A stretch of 64,000 nucleotides of DNA from Aureimonas frigidaquae (GCF_001463905.1 NZ_BBWR01000006.1:1-64000), one strand, 5' to 3'; positions 48,988-58,253 are shown, numbered from the stretch's first letter. Program-made: numbers and translations. Notes: a model not told the origin generated them from the letters alone.

Positions 48988-49004
48988 GGTCTTACTTGCA
49001 GACC
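48988..49004. promoter_or_regulatory. Dyad in the divergent NmrA-HxlR gap
   Basis: GGTCT at 48988-48992 and AGACC at 49000-49004 form an inverted repeat with a TACTTGC spacer. HxlR-type regulators bind short dyads in such divergent gaps, so this is a candidate operator. Confidence 0.3.
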
Positions 49005-49100
49005 TAGCTAGCCATGTCCTATTACGCCCGCAAGACGTCACACGGCTGGCACCTGGTCAGCGCGATGTGACTCATGGCGTCGCCAGGAGGGCGTTCGGCA

Positions 49101-49466
49101 ATGGACAGTGCACTGGGACACGATACGGATTTGACGGCGGTCTGCCCTGTTCGCGGGGTTCTCGACCGGATCGGCGACCAGTGGAGTTTCCTGATCCTCC
49201 TGTCGCTCGAGGATGGGCCTCGCCGCTTCAACGAGTTGATGCGGCAGATCGGCGATATCTCGCGGCAGATGCTGTCGCGCACCCTGCGCCGGCTGGAGGA
49301 AGACGGCTACGTCACCCGCACCGTCTTTCCGCAAGTGCCCCCGCGCGTGGATTATGCGCTGACGCCGCTCGGCCGTTCCTTCATGGAGCCCATGCGTGCG
49401 CTCGTTGCCTGGGCCGACAGGCATCACCCCGCGATCCTCGATGCACGCGGCCGCTACGGCGCCTGA
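49101..49466 (+). CDS. HxlR-family winged-helix regulator
   Basis: A 121-residue regulator: [57 protein letters not shown] is the full HxlR winged helix. The Cys just before PVRG is conserved in thiol-sensing members such as YodB/HypR, which control oxidoreductases next to them. Start ATG 49101 has AGGAGG ten bases upstream; ATG 49074 is possible. Its 3' end overlaps the converging gene by 13 bases. Confidence 0.88.
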   Translation: MDSALGHDTDLTAVCPVRGVLDRIGDQWSFLILLSLEDGPRRFNELMRQIGDISRQMLSRTLRRLEEDGYVTRTVFPQVPPRVDYALTPLGRSFMEPMRALVAWADRHHPAILDARGRYGA

Positions 49467-50206
49467 ACGGCGCCCGCCGCATCGCGCAGGACCCGGCCGA
49501 GCGCGAACATGCGCTGCTCGATCAGGACGGGGACTTCGCAGACATAGGTGAGCGATTGCCGCCGTTCGTCGAACAGGCGCGTCTGCCACAGGAGCGCTTC
49601 CTGCTCCTGCGCCACCTCCTGCGGATCGGGCGTCGCCTGGCGCATCAGCGTGTCGAAGCGGGCCGTCTCTGCCCGGATCTGCCGGGCCAGCGCCTTCTGC
49701 TTGCCCGCATAGCGCGAGATGCCGTTGATGACATCGGCCCGTTCGTGGTTCAGCACACGCAGAAGGTCCTGGAACAGGGCCGCTGCCCGTTCCGCACGCG
49801 CCGCGCGCGGAACGGTGTCGAGATAGGTTCGCAGCCGCTCCTGCGCCTCCGCCAGGGGCACGCGCCGCTGGGTGATGTCCCGCACGAGCTGATGGGACCC
49901 CGCATCGGCGCCCGCCGTTTCCCCCGTTTCGGGCAGGCCGGGCCAGATCTGGGCGGCGTCCATCCGATCGACGCGCCGCTGCATGCAGGGCCAGTCGCCG
50001 CTGCCATGCTGCTCGGGCGCGGCCAGGGCCGGGTTGGATGGCGGGCTTGCCGGTGGTTTGGCCGCAGGTGCCGTGCCCGTGGGCGGCGGTCCGGGCAGGA
50101 CGAAACCGTCCGGAATGGCACGCGGGGCCGGAGCCTGCGCCAGGGTGGCCGTGGCAACGCCAACGCAGACAGCGGACAGGAGGGCAGCAGGGCGGAAACA
50201 ACGCAT
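49454..50206 (-). CDS. Conserved exported protein of the PQQ-linked ABC transporter locus
   Basis: A 250-residue protein with a signal peptide (about 1-23), a Pro/Ala linker (about 25-65) and a helical domain (about 70-245) containing [19 protein letters not shown] and [26 protein letters not shown]. Two Cys (WPCMQ, YVCEV) could form a disulfide. Proteins of this form recur downstream of the permease in PQQ-linked ABC loci; no function is known. AGAGGA lies 9 bases before the start. Confidence 0.65.
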   Translation of the reverse strand: MRCFRPAALLSAVCVGVATATLAQAPAPRAIPDGFVLPGPPPTGTAPAAKPPASPPSNPALAAPEQHGSGDWPCMQRRVDRMDAAQIWPGLPETGETAGADAGSHQLVRDITQRRVPLAEAQERLRTYLDTVPRAARAERAAALFQDLLRVLNHERADVINGISRYAGKQKALARQIRAETARFDTLMRQATPDPQEVAQEQEALLWQTRLFDERRQSLTYVCEVPVLIEQRMFALGRVLRDAAGAVQAP

Positions 50207-50219
50207 GTCGGATGTCCTC

Positions 50220-51089
50220 TCACGGGGCCGGACGGGCTTCGCCCTTGCGTGCGATCATGCCGCGCATCGGATCGTAGGCCAGGATCGCCAGGCCAAGGAA
50301 GCCAGCCGTGCAGGCGGCGACGATCAGGAAGGCCGGCGCGTTGAACTGGCCGTACAGCGCGAAGCGGATCAGCTCCACGGCGTGGGTGAAGGGGTTGAAC
50401 TGGCAGATGTGGTACAGGAGCGGCGAGGATTCCCGCACACGCCACAGCGGATAGAGCGCGGACGAGGCGAAATACATCGGGAAGATGACGAAGTTCATCA
50501 CGCCGGCGAAGTTTTCGAGCTGGCGGATCAGCGACGACAGGAGCATGCCGAGCGCACCCAGCATGAGCCCCGCCAGGACGATGGCCGGCAGGGCGGCAAG
50601 GTAGCCGAATTCCGGCGGCCGCACGCGCCAGAACCAGGCGATGGCCAGGAAGACATAGGCCTGCAGAACGGCGACGAGCACGCCGGCGGTCAGCTTGGAC
50701 ACAAGCAGGAACCAGCGGGGCATGGGGCTGACGAGGAGGGTCTTCATGGAGCCCGTCTCACGGTCGTAGACCATGGACAGGGACGACTGCATCCCGTTGA
50801 ACAGGAGGATCATCCCCACAAGGCCGGGCGTGATGAAGACCTCGTAGAGGACATAGGTCTTGTAGGGCGGGATGATCGACACGCCCAGCACCTGCCGGAA
50901 GCCGGCCGCGAAGATGAAGAGCCAGAGGAGCGGCCGCACCAGGGCGGAGACGAAGCGTTCGCGCTGGTGCAGGAAGCGCAGCGCCTCGCGCAGGACGATG
51001 CCGCAGAAGCAGCGCCAGTAATGGATGGGGCGCAGCCCGCTCCGCTCTACCGCCGCCGTCTCAGTCACATCGGGAATGTGCGGCGTCAT
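50220..51089 (-). CDS. ABC-2 type permease, PQQ-dependent alcohol dehydrogenase system (PedC-like)
   Basis: A 289-residue membrane protein with about six helices. A cytoplasmic N-terminal part leads to LVRPLLWLFIFAAGFRQVL, then MVYDRETGSMKTLLVSPMPRWFLLVSKLTAG and the C-terminal NPFTHAVELIRFALYG, all typical of ABC-2 exporters. The family clusters with PQQ alcohol dehydrogenases; the related PedA1A2BC system of Pseudomonas putida supports lanthanide-dependent growth. It overlaps the ATPase gene by ATGA. Confidence 0.87.
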   Translation of the reverse strand: MTPHIPDVTETAAVERSGLRPIHYWRCFCGIVLREALRFLHQRERFVSALVRPLLWLFIFAAGFRQVLGVSIIPPYKTYVLYEVFITPGLVGMILLFNGMQSSLSMVYDRETGSMKTLLVSPMPRWFLLVSKLTAGVLVAVLQAYVFLAIAWFWRVRPPEFGYLAALPAIVLAGLMLGALGMLLSSLIRQLENFAGVMNFVIFPMYFASSALYPLWRVRESSPLLYHICQFNPFTHAVELIRFALYGQFNAPAFLIVAACTAGFLGLAILAYDPMRGMIARKGEARPAP

Positions 51090-51847
51090 TCGGCGGCGTC
51101 CTCGGCCGGCAGGCCGGACGTCGCCGTCAGCCGGGCATAGGCTTCACCCAGCGTGTATGCGTCCTCGGCTTCGACCACGTCGCGGATATGGCCCTCTGCA
51201 CGGACCTGCCCGCGATGCAGGACGACGACGCGGTCGGTCTCCTCGATCTCGTCGATCAGATGGGTCGCCCACAGGACGCTGACCCCTTCCTCACGCACGA
51301 GGCGCCGGACGGTCGAGATGATCTCCGCGCGGGAGGCGATGTCGAGGCCGACCGTCGGCTCGTCCAGGAGGATCAGGCGCGGCCGGTGCATGAAGGCCCG
51401 CACGATTTCCACCCGCCGGAGCTGGCCGCCGGACAGGGTCCGGGCCTTGTCGCCCATGCGCTCGGCCAGTTGCGAGCCGGCCAGGATCTCTTCGGCCCGT
51501 CTTGCGGCATCCCGGTCGGACAGGCCGTGCAGGGCCGCATGGTATCGCAGGTTCTGGCGGATCGACAGGTCGAGATCCAGCGTGCGCCCCTGGAAGACGA
51601 CGCCGAGCCCGGAAAGGGCCCGGCCCGGCGCCCGCGCCACATCATGGCCAAGGATGCGGATCGTTCCCTGGCGCGGATGGAACAGCCGCGTGACGAGGGA
51701 GAAGAGCGTGCTCTTGCCGGCGCCGTTCGGGCCGAGAAGCGCCGTGAAGCTGCCCCGCGGGACGATGAAGGACACGTCGTCCAGCGCGCGCCGTGGCCCG
51801 TATCGGTGGCCGACGCCGTCAATGTCCAGCGCAGGCGCTGGCCCCAT
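51086..51847 (-). CDS. ABC transporter ATP-binding protein, PQQ-dependent alcohol dehydrogenase system
   Basis: A 253-residue ATPase. Walker A LGPNGAGKSTLFSLVTRLF, Q-loop VFQGRTLDLDLS, signature LSGGQLRRVEIVRAF (SGGQ) and Walker B LILLDEPTVGLD are intact, with H-loop ATHLIDEIEE. It pairs with the permease through a 4-base overlap. Adjacent ATG codons lie at 51850 and 51847; the latter is better spaced from GGGAGG. A longer frame upstream overlaps the next gene and is not used. Confidence 0.92.
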   Translation of the reverse strand: MGPAPALDIDGVGHRYGPRRALDDVSFIVPRGSFTALLGPNGAGKSTLFSLVTRLFHPRQGTIRILGHDVARAPGRALSGLGVVFQGRTLDLDLSIRQNLRYHAALHGLSDRDAARRAEEILAGSQLAERMGDKARTLSGGQLRRVEIVRAFMHRPRLILLDEPTVGLDIASRAEIISTVRRLVREEGVSVLWATHLIDEIEETDRVVVLHRGQVRAEGHIRDVVEAEDAYTLGEAYARLTATSGLPAEDAAE

Positions 51848-51873
51848 CATCGCCTCCCGCGGACCAGAGGCCC

Positions 51874-52491
51874 TTAAGGCACCACCGTGATGGTTCCCTT
51901 CATGCCCTGGCTGCCGTCCAGTCCCTCGACCCACCATTCGAAATTACCGGGCCGCACCGTGTTGAACTGGATCTGGATCGTGCCCTTGGCATCGTATTCC
52001 AGCCAGGCGGGCGGGCCTGCCATGTGGACCTCCAGATCGCTGATGACGATCTGGTTGAACCACACATTGCGGAAGAAGTCGGGGGCCCGCAACTTGTATT
52101 CGAGGTTGCCCTCCGAGCTGATGCGCCAGCGATAGGCCTGGCCGACGCGCATCACGAAGTCTTTCTCGTTCACCGTGAAATCGCCGTCGGCGCTGCCGAG
52201 GATAAGTTCCGGCACGTCCTGGCTGGAGCGCGACAGGGGCGGCAGCCCCAAGGCTTCCGCCGACATCGCGCTGGCCGGCATCTGCGCGTTGCCGGCATTG
52301 CCCCCCGTCGCGGCCGGAGCCGTGGCGGGTGCGGCGGCGGCGGGCTCGCCGCCATCGTCGTCATCATCATCATCGTCGTCGTCGGGTGCGGCCTGCGTCT
52401 GCGCCGCCCCACCCGTGTCCTGCGCGAAGGCGGTCAGCGGCGGCATGCAGGCGAGCATGGCGATGGTGAGCAAACGTCCCTGTAATCTCAT
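51874..52491 (-). CDS. Exported cupredoxin-like protein with a deca-aspartate tract
   Basis: A 205-residue protein. Signal peptide to about residue 24, then a linker with ten consecutive Asp (residues 37-46, coded at 52354-52383), and a C-terminal beta domain (about 90-205) with VNEKDFVMRVGQAYRWRISSEG and NTVRPGNFEWWVEG that resembles cupredoxin-fold proteins. The usual copper ligand set (C-x-H-M) is not seen. Acidic tracts bind cations; a lanthanide or calcium role is possible given XoxF nearby but unproven. It lies between propeller and ATPase genes. Confidence 0.7.
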   Translation of the reverse strand: MRLQGRLLTIAMLACMPPLTAFAQDTGGAAQTQAAPDDDDDDDDDDGGEPAAAAPATAPAATGGNAGNAQMPASAMSAEALGLPPLSRSSQDVPELILGSADGDFTVNEKDFVMRVGQAYRWRISSEGNLEYKLRAPDFFRNVWFNQIVISDLEVHMAGPPAWLEYDAKGTIQIQFNTVRPGNFEWWVEGLDGSQGMKGTITVVP

Positions 52492-52521
52492 AGTCCGAGC
52501 TTAGCCTCCCAGCATGTCGTG

Positions 52522-53496
52522 TCAGTCCGGCGCGGCGACGGCGACGCCCCACGGTTGCTCCCCGACCTGCACCGACTTGATCACTTCGTCGCGGGCCGTA
52601 TCGATGATCGAAATATCGTTCGAGATTCCGTTCGTGGAAAAGAGATGCGCTCCGTCCGGCGAAAAGGCGAGCTGCCAAACGCGCTGTCCGACGAGCAGGT
52701 AGTCCTCCACCTCGTAGGTGGTGGCGTTCACGACGGCCACACGGTTGGCAGGCCCAAGCGCGACATAGGCTTTCGAGCCGTCCGCCGTCAGCCGCACGCC
52801 GACCGGCTGGATCAGCTCGGGACTGATGCCGGGAATTTCGAAGCTGATCTTGTGCTTGATCTCCCGCGTGGCGGCGTCGATCACGCTGACGGTGCCGCCG
52901 ATCTCGGCCGAGACCCAGACCTCGGAATTGTCGGCTTTGAACTCGGCGAAGCGGGGCCGGGAATCCACCAGCACGTTGGCCACGATCTGCTCGCTGTCTC
53001 GGTCGATGAAGTGGGCCATATTGGTGGTTTCGGACGTGTTGACGATGATCTTGCCATCGGGCGAGACACCCATGCCCTCGGGCTCCACACCGACGGGGAT
53101 CTCCACGACGCGGCTGCCGGTGGTCAGGTCGATCACCGTGACGAGATTGTCGTCCTCGTTGGCCACATACATGCGCGTGCCATCGGGCGAGACGACCATC
53201 AGCTCCGGATCGGGGCCCGACGGCAGCGTGCCGATGATCTCGTGCGTGCGGGTGTCGATGACCTCGATCGTATCGTCGTCGCTCGCGCAGACGTAAAGCC
53301 GCGCGCCGTCCGGCGATACGACGATGCCGCGTGGCCGCTGGCCGACCTTGATCGTCTCGATCACCTCGAAATCGGCGGAGTCGAGCACGGTCACGTCGTT
53401 GCCGCGCTCGTTCGAGACATAGATGCGGTAGGCGAAGGCCGGGCTGGCGCCAAGCGTCAGCGCGGTGGCCAGTGCGGCAAGAAGGGTCTTCCTCAT
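52522..53496 (-). CDS. PQQ-dependent catabolism-associated beta-propeller protein
   Basis: A 324-residue exported seven-bladed YVTN propeller. Signal peptide to about residue 22; repeats such as QRPRGIVVSPDGARLYVCASDDDTIEVID and EPEGMGVSPDGKIIVNTSETTN follow. The family is tied to PQQ/ABC loci and is usually next to the permease and ATPase. A role as periplasmic partner of the ABC system is inferred. Its upstream gap of 133 bases separates it from the response regulator. Confidence 0.88.
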   Translation of the reverse strand: MRKTLLAALATALTLGASPAFAYRIYVSNERGNDVTVLDSADFEVIETIKVGQRPRGIVVSPDGARLYVCASDDDTIEVIDTRTHEIIGTLPSGPDPELMVVSPDGTRMYVANEDDNLVTVIDLTTGSRVVEIPVGVEPEGMGVSPDGKIIVNTSETTNMAHFIDRDSEQIVANVLVDSRPRFAEFKADNSEVWVSAEIGGTVSVIDAATREIKHKISFEIPGISPELIQPVGVRLTADGSKAYVALGPANRVAVVNATTYEVEDYLLVGQRVWQLAFSPDGAHLFSTNGISNDISIIDTARDEVIKSVQVGEQPWGVAVAAPD

Positions 53497-53629
53497 CGCT
53501 CCTCCCCTGGCGCGGCCGGTCGGCGGCCCGTTCCGTCGAAGGGAAGGATGCGGCCCCGATGCGCCTTGTCTGCAAGCTTAGGGACAGACCCGCCGGCCAC
53601 CCATGGGAATAGTTCCCCTTATCAAGGGG

Positions 53630-54256
53630 TCAGACTCCGCCCAGCAGCCGGCCGCCCCTCGTCTCCACGGCAAAGCGGATCAGGTCCGAGGTGCGTTCCA
53701 GGCCGAGCTTCTCCTTGATGCGCGTCGAGGTGTTGGCGATGGTCTTGTAGGCGACGCCCAGCCCGGCCGCGATATCGGTCAGGCTCTGGCCCTCCCCCAT
53801 CATGTGGAGGATCTCCAATTCGCGGGTCGACAGGCGCGCCGCCAGGTTCACGGCGGCGCTTTCCTGCAGGGATGCCGTGACGCTGTCCACATAGGGCTCG
53901 CCGCGCAGCGCCTTGCGGATGGCGGTCAGAAGTTCGTCCGAGGGCGCGCTCTTGGACACGTAGCCGAGCGCGCCTTCGCGCTGGGCCGACGTCGCATAGA
54001 CGAGGTCGGAATACATGGAGAAGACAACCACGCGGGCCGAGGCATCGTTGGCATGCAGCCGCCGGAGCACTTCCAGCCCGCTCCCGCCGCGCAGGTTGAT
54101 ATCCAGGATCACGATGTCCGGCCGCAGGCGCCGAAACGCATCCAGCGCATCGCGCGGCGTTTCCGCCTCCGCAATGGCCTGGGGTTCGAGCGGCGCGATC
54201 AGCCGCCGCACCCCGTCACGCACCACCATATGATCGTCGATGATCAGAACCTTCAT
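53630..54256 (-). CDS. LuxR/NarL-family response regulator
   Basis: A 208-residue two-domain regulator. The receiver has DD at residues 7-8, phospho-acceptor D52 (ILDINLRGGSG) and K102-region SKSAPSDEL; the HTH has LSTRELEILHMMGEGQSLTDIAAGLGVAYKTIANTSTRIKEKLG. It overlaps the kinase stop by ATGA, so they form one two-component system. By analogy with ErbR/AgmR-type regulators of quinoprotein genes, it may control this locus (inference). Confidence 0.9.
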   Translation of the reverse strand: MKVLIIDDHMVVRDGVRRLIAPLEPQAIAEAETPRDALDAFRRLRPDIVILDINLRGGSGLEVLRRLHANDASARVVVFSMYSDLVYATSAQREGALGYVSKSAPSDELLTAIRKALRGEPYVDSVTASLQESAAVNLAARLSTRELEILHMMGEGQSLTDIAAGLGVAYKTIANTSTRIKEKLGLERTSDLIRFAVETRGGRLLGGV

Positions 54257-55593
54257 GCGGCCTGCGCCTCCCGTCCTGGCCCCGGCATTGCACGGGCCGC
54301 CGCCAGCGGCAGCGCGCCCGAAACGACGAGCCCCGCCGGCTGCGCCGTCGCGGCAATGGCGATCGTGCCGCCGGCAGCCTCCACGCGCTCGATCATGCCG
54401 GAAATTCCGTAGCCTTGCCGGCGCTCACCGACAGGGCCGCCGCCATCATCCCCGACGCGGAACCGCACCGCACCGGCCTCCGCCGATACGGCCAGTGCGA
54501 TCCGGCGCGGATGGCCATGGCGCAGCGCGTTCAGCATGGCTTCGCGGATGACGAGCAGGAGCGTGGCATCCGACTCTTCCCCGAATGTATCGGCGTCGAT
54601 CTCCAGCTCGAAGGAGATTTCGGGGCGGCGTGCGGCGAATTCGCGGCAGAGTTGCTCGAGCGTCTCCCGCAGGCCGAGCCCGGGCAGGAGCCCCGGCCGC
54701 AGATTGGCGAGGATGCGGCGCACTGCCTGGCGGGCATGGGCGGTCGCCTTGCGGATGGCCCCGGCCCGCTCGGCAATCTCCCCGCCGCTCGCCGCCTCGA
54801 TGCCGGCGGCGTCCACGTCGATCGCAAAGAGGAAGGGCCCCACCTCGTCATGCAGGTCGCGCGCAAGCTCGGCGCGTTCCTCTTCCTGCATGCGATCGAT
54901 AAGGGCGCCGAGCCGCCGGTTCTCCGCCGCCATGGCGCTCAGGCGCGCGGCCATGTCGTTGCAGCTGGCGGCCAGCGCCTGGATCTCCGGTGGGCCGGAG
55001 GGGGCGATCTGCGTGTCGTAACGCCCGGCGCCGATGTCGTGCAGGCTGGCCCGGACCGCCGTAAGCGGGCCCAGTGCGCTGCGCGCAATGGCGTAGACGA
55101 GAAGCAGCGACAGGCAGACGAACAGGGCCAGGATGGTGAGCCCGAGGCCAAGATCGGTCCAGACATCGCGCGTGTGGCTGGTCGGATCGATCGTCAGTTC
55201 CAGGGCGGAAACGGGGCCGGACAGCGCAAGCGGCACCACGCTCACCTGCGCCGGTGGTGCGAAGAGTTGCGCGAACCAGGCCGGCGCAGGGTCCCGCGGC
55301 TGGTTCAGATGCGATGCCTGGACGGTGCGTCCATCGCCGCCCAGAAGCGCCAGCCGGGCATGGCGGTCGCTGTCGAAGGTGCGGATCAACGCGCGGAATT
55401 TCTCCTGCGGATCCAGCGCGGCCGGCAGCTCGGCGATCTGCCGCGCGATGCGATGCTCCGCCACGATATGGGCCGAGCGCATTTCCGTCTCGATCCGCTC
55501 GCGCACGTGCAGGACCGTGGCCGCGCCGCCCAGCGCCAGTATGGCGATGAGCGCGCAGAGTATGGCGGCAATCAGTCTGGCCTGCAGCGACAC
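54253..55593 (-). CDS. Membrane histidine kinase (HisKA_3/NarX type)
   Basis: A 446-residue sensor kinase. Helix near 7-28, periplasmic domain (about 30-150), second helix (about 158-180), HAMP (about 180-235), HisKA_3 dimerisation domain with RAELARDLHDEVGPFLF (H248), and an ATPase domain with IREAMLNALRHGHPRRI and GDDGGG. I prefer GTG 55593 behind GGGGGG; the frame extends to GTG 55638, but there the AAGGAG is only one base from the start. It partners the overlapping LuxR-type regulator. Confidence 0.85.
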   Translation of the reverse strand: MSLQARLIAAILCALIAILALGGAATVLHVRERIETEMRSAHIVAEHRIARQIAELPAALDPQEKFRALIRTFDSDRHARLALLGGDGRTVQASHLNQPRDPAPAWFAQLFAPPAQVSVVPLALSGPVSALELTIDPTSHTRDVWTDLGLGLTILALFVCLSLLLVYAIARSALGPLTAVRASLHDIGAGRYDTQIAPSGPPEIQALAASCNDMAARLSAMAAENRRLGALIDRMQEEERAELARDLHDEVGPFLFAIDVDAAGIEAASGGEIAERAGAIRKATAHARQAVRRILANLRPGLLPGLGLRETLEQLCREFAARRPEISFELEIDADTFGEESDATLLLVIREAMLNALRHGHPRRIALAVSAEAGAVRFRVGDDGGGPVGERRQGYGISGMIERVEAAGGTIAIAATAQPAGLVVSGALPLAAARAMPGPGREAQAA

Positions 55594-55681
55594 GCCGGCG
55601 TCCCCCCGATCGTGCCGCGCCCGGTCGGGGTACGGCACGCTCCTTTGTGAGAGGCCAGAGTGAACCCTCGACGGCTGATTG

Positions 55682-56887
55682 TCACGGTGCGCCGTGGCAC
55701 CGTGTTTCCGGACGGTCGACGCCCAGCGTGTCGAGCTCGCTGTTCTGGTGCAGGAACCCCTCCTGTGGGGAGGCCGAGACGACAGACCGCCCTTCGCCGA
55801 GCAGGATGGGCTGGCGCAACTGCCAGTTCCAATCCCGGAAGGTCAGCCTCTGCCCCTTGAAGGCCGCGATGGAAAAGTCCGGTCCCTTGATGAAGGACAG
55901 GATCGCGCCCGGTTCGGCCGATGCCGTCCGCGAGGCGGCCTCGCCGATGATGCGGATCGCCGTCCAAACCTGCATGTCCTTGGGCAGCATACGCCGGCCG
56001 GCCATCTTTTCGAACCGGTTCTGGATCTGCGCGCCGCCCCATTGTTCGCTGGCCGGGTGCCACGAGGCGGCCACGAGGCCCGCCGTCCCGGCCACCGGCC
56101 GGGGCAGCCATGTCCGCCAGGGAATGTAGCTTCCAAAAACCTCGCTCTCGTCGGCCACCAGCACGACATCGTGGTCCGGCAGGCCCTGCATGAAGACGGG
56201 GATCTGCCGTTGGACCTGCGCCTGCCCGGAATCGGTCGCCCGCGCGCCGCCCTTGTCTTCGAAGACGCGTTCTTCGAGGATCTCGCCGCCGAACTTGAGG
56301 GCCGAGTCCCGAAGGGCCTGGGCGAAGAGCTTGTCGTTCGGGTGCTCACCGGACACCAGTACCCAGTTGCGCCACTGTTTCCACATCAGATACTGCGCCA
56401 GCGCGTCGGTCAGCATGGAGCGGCTCGGCGCGGTGTGCAGAAGGTTCGGGCGGCAATTCTCCTCCCGCAGGCTGTCGTCGGTCGCGCCGGCATTCAGGAT
56501 GGTCGCGCCGCCGCCGGCCAGATCCGCGACCTTCAGCGTATCCTCGGCCGACAGGTCGGTGACGACGAAGTGGACCCCGGCATCGAGCAGCGCCTGCATG
56601 GCCGGGCCGATATCGTCGCCCGGCGCCTGCGTCGATACGGTCAGCTCGAAGGTTTGGCCCATGAACTGCCCGGTCGTGTTGTTGTCTGCGATGGCGAGTT
56701 CGGCCCCGGCAACGCCGATCGTCTCCGGCGGGATGTCGAGCGCCGACAGCGCCAGCACTGGCTCGTAGCTGCGCAACAGGCCGATGCGGATGACCGCCGG
56801 CTCGGGCGCCGTCTGCTGGGCAGAGGCGCTGCCGGCAAGAGCCGTAAGCGCAAGGGCCATGAAGGCTTTCGACAGCGCGCTGGCCAT
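55682..56887 (-). CDS. ABC transporter substrate-binding protein, PQQ-dependent alcohol dehydrogenase system
   Basis: A 401-residue exported binding protein of the leucine/amide-binding type fold. Signal peptide to about residue 23, then AVIRIGLLRSYEPVLALSALD, LAIADNNTTGQFMGQ, HFVVTDLSAEDTLKVADL and VWTAIRIIGEAASRT. It is the PQQ-linked ABC binding protein, first gene of the minus-strand block. Start ATG 56887 follows GGAGGAAC. Its ligand is unknown; a metal complex or alcohol-pathway metabolite are both conceivable. Confidence 0.87.
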   Translation of the reverse strand: MASALSKAFMALALTALAGSASAQQTAPEPAVIRIGLLRSYEPVLALSALDIPPETIGVAGAELAIADNNTTGQFMGQTFELTVSTQAPGDDIGPAMQALLDAGVHFVVTDLSAEDTLKVADLAGGGATILNAGATDDSLREENCRPNLLHTAPSRSMLTDALAQYLMWKQWRNWVLVSGEHPNDKLFAQALRDSALKFGGEILEERVFEDKGGARATDSGQAQVQRQIPVFMQGLPDHDVVLVADESEVFGSYIPWRTWLPRPVAGTAGLVAASWHPASEQWGGAQIQNRFEKMAGRRMLPKDMQVWTAIRIIGEAASRTASAEPGAILSFIKGPDFSIAAFKGQRLTFRDWNWQLRQPILLGEGRSVVSASPQEGFLHQNSELDTLGVDRPETRCHGAP

Positions 56888-57038
56888 GGGCTGTTCCTCC
56901 GGGTGCGGGAGGGGCAAGGGAACATGCAAACCAGCCGCTTCGACAAGGTGATTTTTTCCCGTCCGCGCACGGCTTGCGCAGCTTGCCCGGCCGCCTGTAG
57001 CAATGGGCCGGGCACCCGGGCAGAAGGATCAGGCCGTC

Positions 57039-58109
57039 GTGACGAAATTTCTGGCGAGCGTTCGGGACGCGGCGGAGGCCGTCGGCGCGCTCGAAGGCGG
57101 TGCCGACATGATCGACGTCAAGGACCCGGTATCCGGCGCGCTGGGGGCGGCGTCCCCGCAGGTGCTGCAGGCGGTGCGGGAGGCTGTGGGGGGCAGGGCC
57201 CCCGTATCGGCGGTGACGGGCGACCTGCCGATGGAGCCTGATCATATCCTCCCCGCGGTTCTGGCGCGCCGGGATGCCGATTACGTCAAGATCGGCTTCT
57301 TTCCCGCCGATGAAGGGGCCTGGCAGCGCGTCTGCGATGCCCTGGCCCGCGATGCGGCGTCTGTCGCGCGGATCGCCGTCCTGTTCGCCGAGGACCACGC
57401 GCCCGATCCTGCGTTCCTCGATCTCCTGGCAGCCTCCGGGTTCCGGGGCGTCATGCTGGATACGCGGCGCAAGGACGGGCGGCGGCTCCTCGACCACCTG
57501 TCGCCGGTGGCGCTGGAGGATTTCGTGGAACAGGCCCGGCAGCGCGGCCTGATGAGCGGGCTGGCCGGCGCCCTGGAGGCGCCCGACGTGCCGCGGCTTC
57601 TTGGCGCGAGGCCCGACTATCTCGGCTTTCGCGGCGCGCTGACCGATGGCGGCCGCGATGCGCGGCTCGTGCCGGAGCGCGTTTCCCGGATCGCCGCGCT
57701 GATACAGCCGGCGGCCGTGTCCCAGGCGGCGGACGGCAAGCCGCTCGACCGCGTCTATATCCGCGATTTCGTGCAGGAGATGGAGATCGGCGCCTACGGG
57801 TTCGAACGCGGGCGGCGCCAGCGGGTCAGCTTCTCCATCGATGCCGGGATTCTGCCGCCGGGCCATGTCCCGGAGGATATGGCCGCCGTCCTGTCCTACG
57901 ACATTATGATGGATGCAGTGCGGTCGGTCGTGGCACGGGGACATACGGTTCTCGTCGAAACCCTGGCTGAGGAACTGGCGGCCCGGCTCCTGCGCGAGAC
58001 GCGCGTGGTGGATGTGGTCGTTCGGGTGGAAAAGCTGGACCTCGGCCCAGCCGCCGCCGGAGTGGAAATCCGCCGCGGGCGAACTGGGCATGCTGCGGTG
58101 CAGCATTGA
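57039..58109 (+). CDS. Fusion of (5-formylfuran-3-yl)methyl phosphate synthase (MfnB) and FolB-like dihydroneopterin aldolase
   Basis: A 356-residue two-domain protein. Residues 1-230 are the MfnB/DUF556 TIM barrel that makes the furan precursor of methanofuran from glyceraldehyde 3-phosphate; the two lysines are K28 (DVKDP) and K145 (LDTRRKDGRR). Residues 236-356 are a FolB-type pterin aldolase domain with IGAYGFERGRRQRV, LSYDIMMDAV, LVETLAEELA and RVEKLDLG, keeping the Glu, Tyr, Glu and Lys expected in the fold. It thus joins a methanofuran and a pterin step. GTG 57039 is preferred over ATG 57003. Confidence 0.85.
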   Translation: MTKFLASVRDAAEAVGALEGGADMIDVKDPVSGALGAASPQVLQAVREAVGGRAPVSAVTGDLPMEPDHILPAVLARRDADYVKIGFFPADEGAWQRVCDALARDAASVARIAVLFAEDHAPDPAFLDLLAASGFRGVMLDTRRKDGRRLLDHLSPVALEDFVEQARQRGLMSGLAGALEAPDVPRLLGARPDYLGFRGALTDGGRDARLVPERVSRIAALIQPAAVSQAADGKPLDRVYIRDFVQEMEIGAYGFERGRRQRVSFSIDAGILPPGHVPEDMAAVLSYDIMMDAVRSVVARGHTVLVETLAEELAARLLRETRVVDVVVRVEKLDLGPAAAGVEIRRGRTGHAAVQH

Positions 58110-58253
58110 ATTGATGCCCCCGGCACCTTGCCCTCACCCGGAAAAAGGCGAAAGAGTGGCGAATATCAGGTGGGTGCGCCCTGTCGCACCGCCGCGGTCA
58201 CCGCCCGGAAGGCCGGCGCCGCATCATGCGAAATGTCTGAAGGAGCCGATGAA

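Noticed and set aside
48197-50344. A 715-codon plus-strand frame across five genes
   Set aside because: It is antisense to the NmrA, exported-protein and permease genes and overlaps HxlR out of frame; its sequence is low-complexity Arg/His/Gly.
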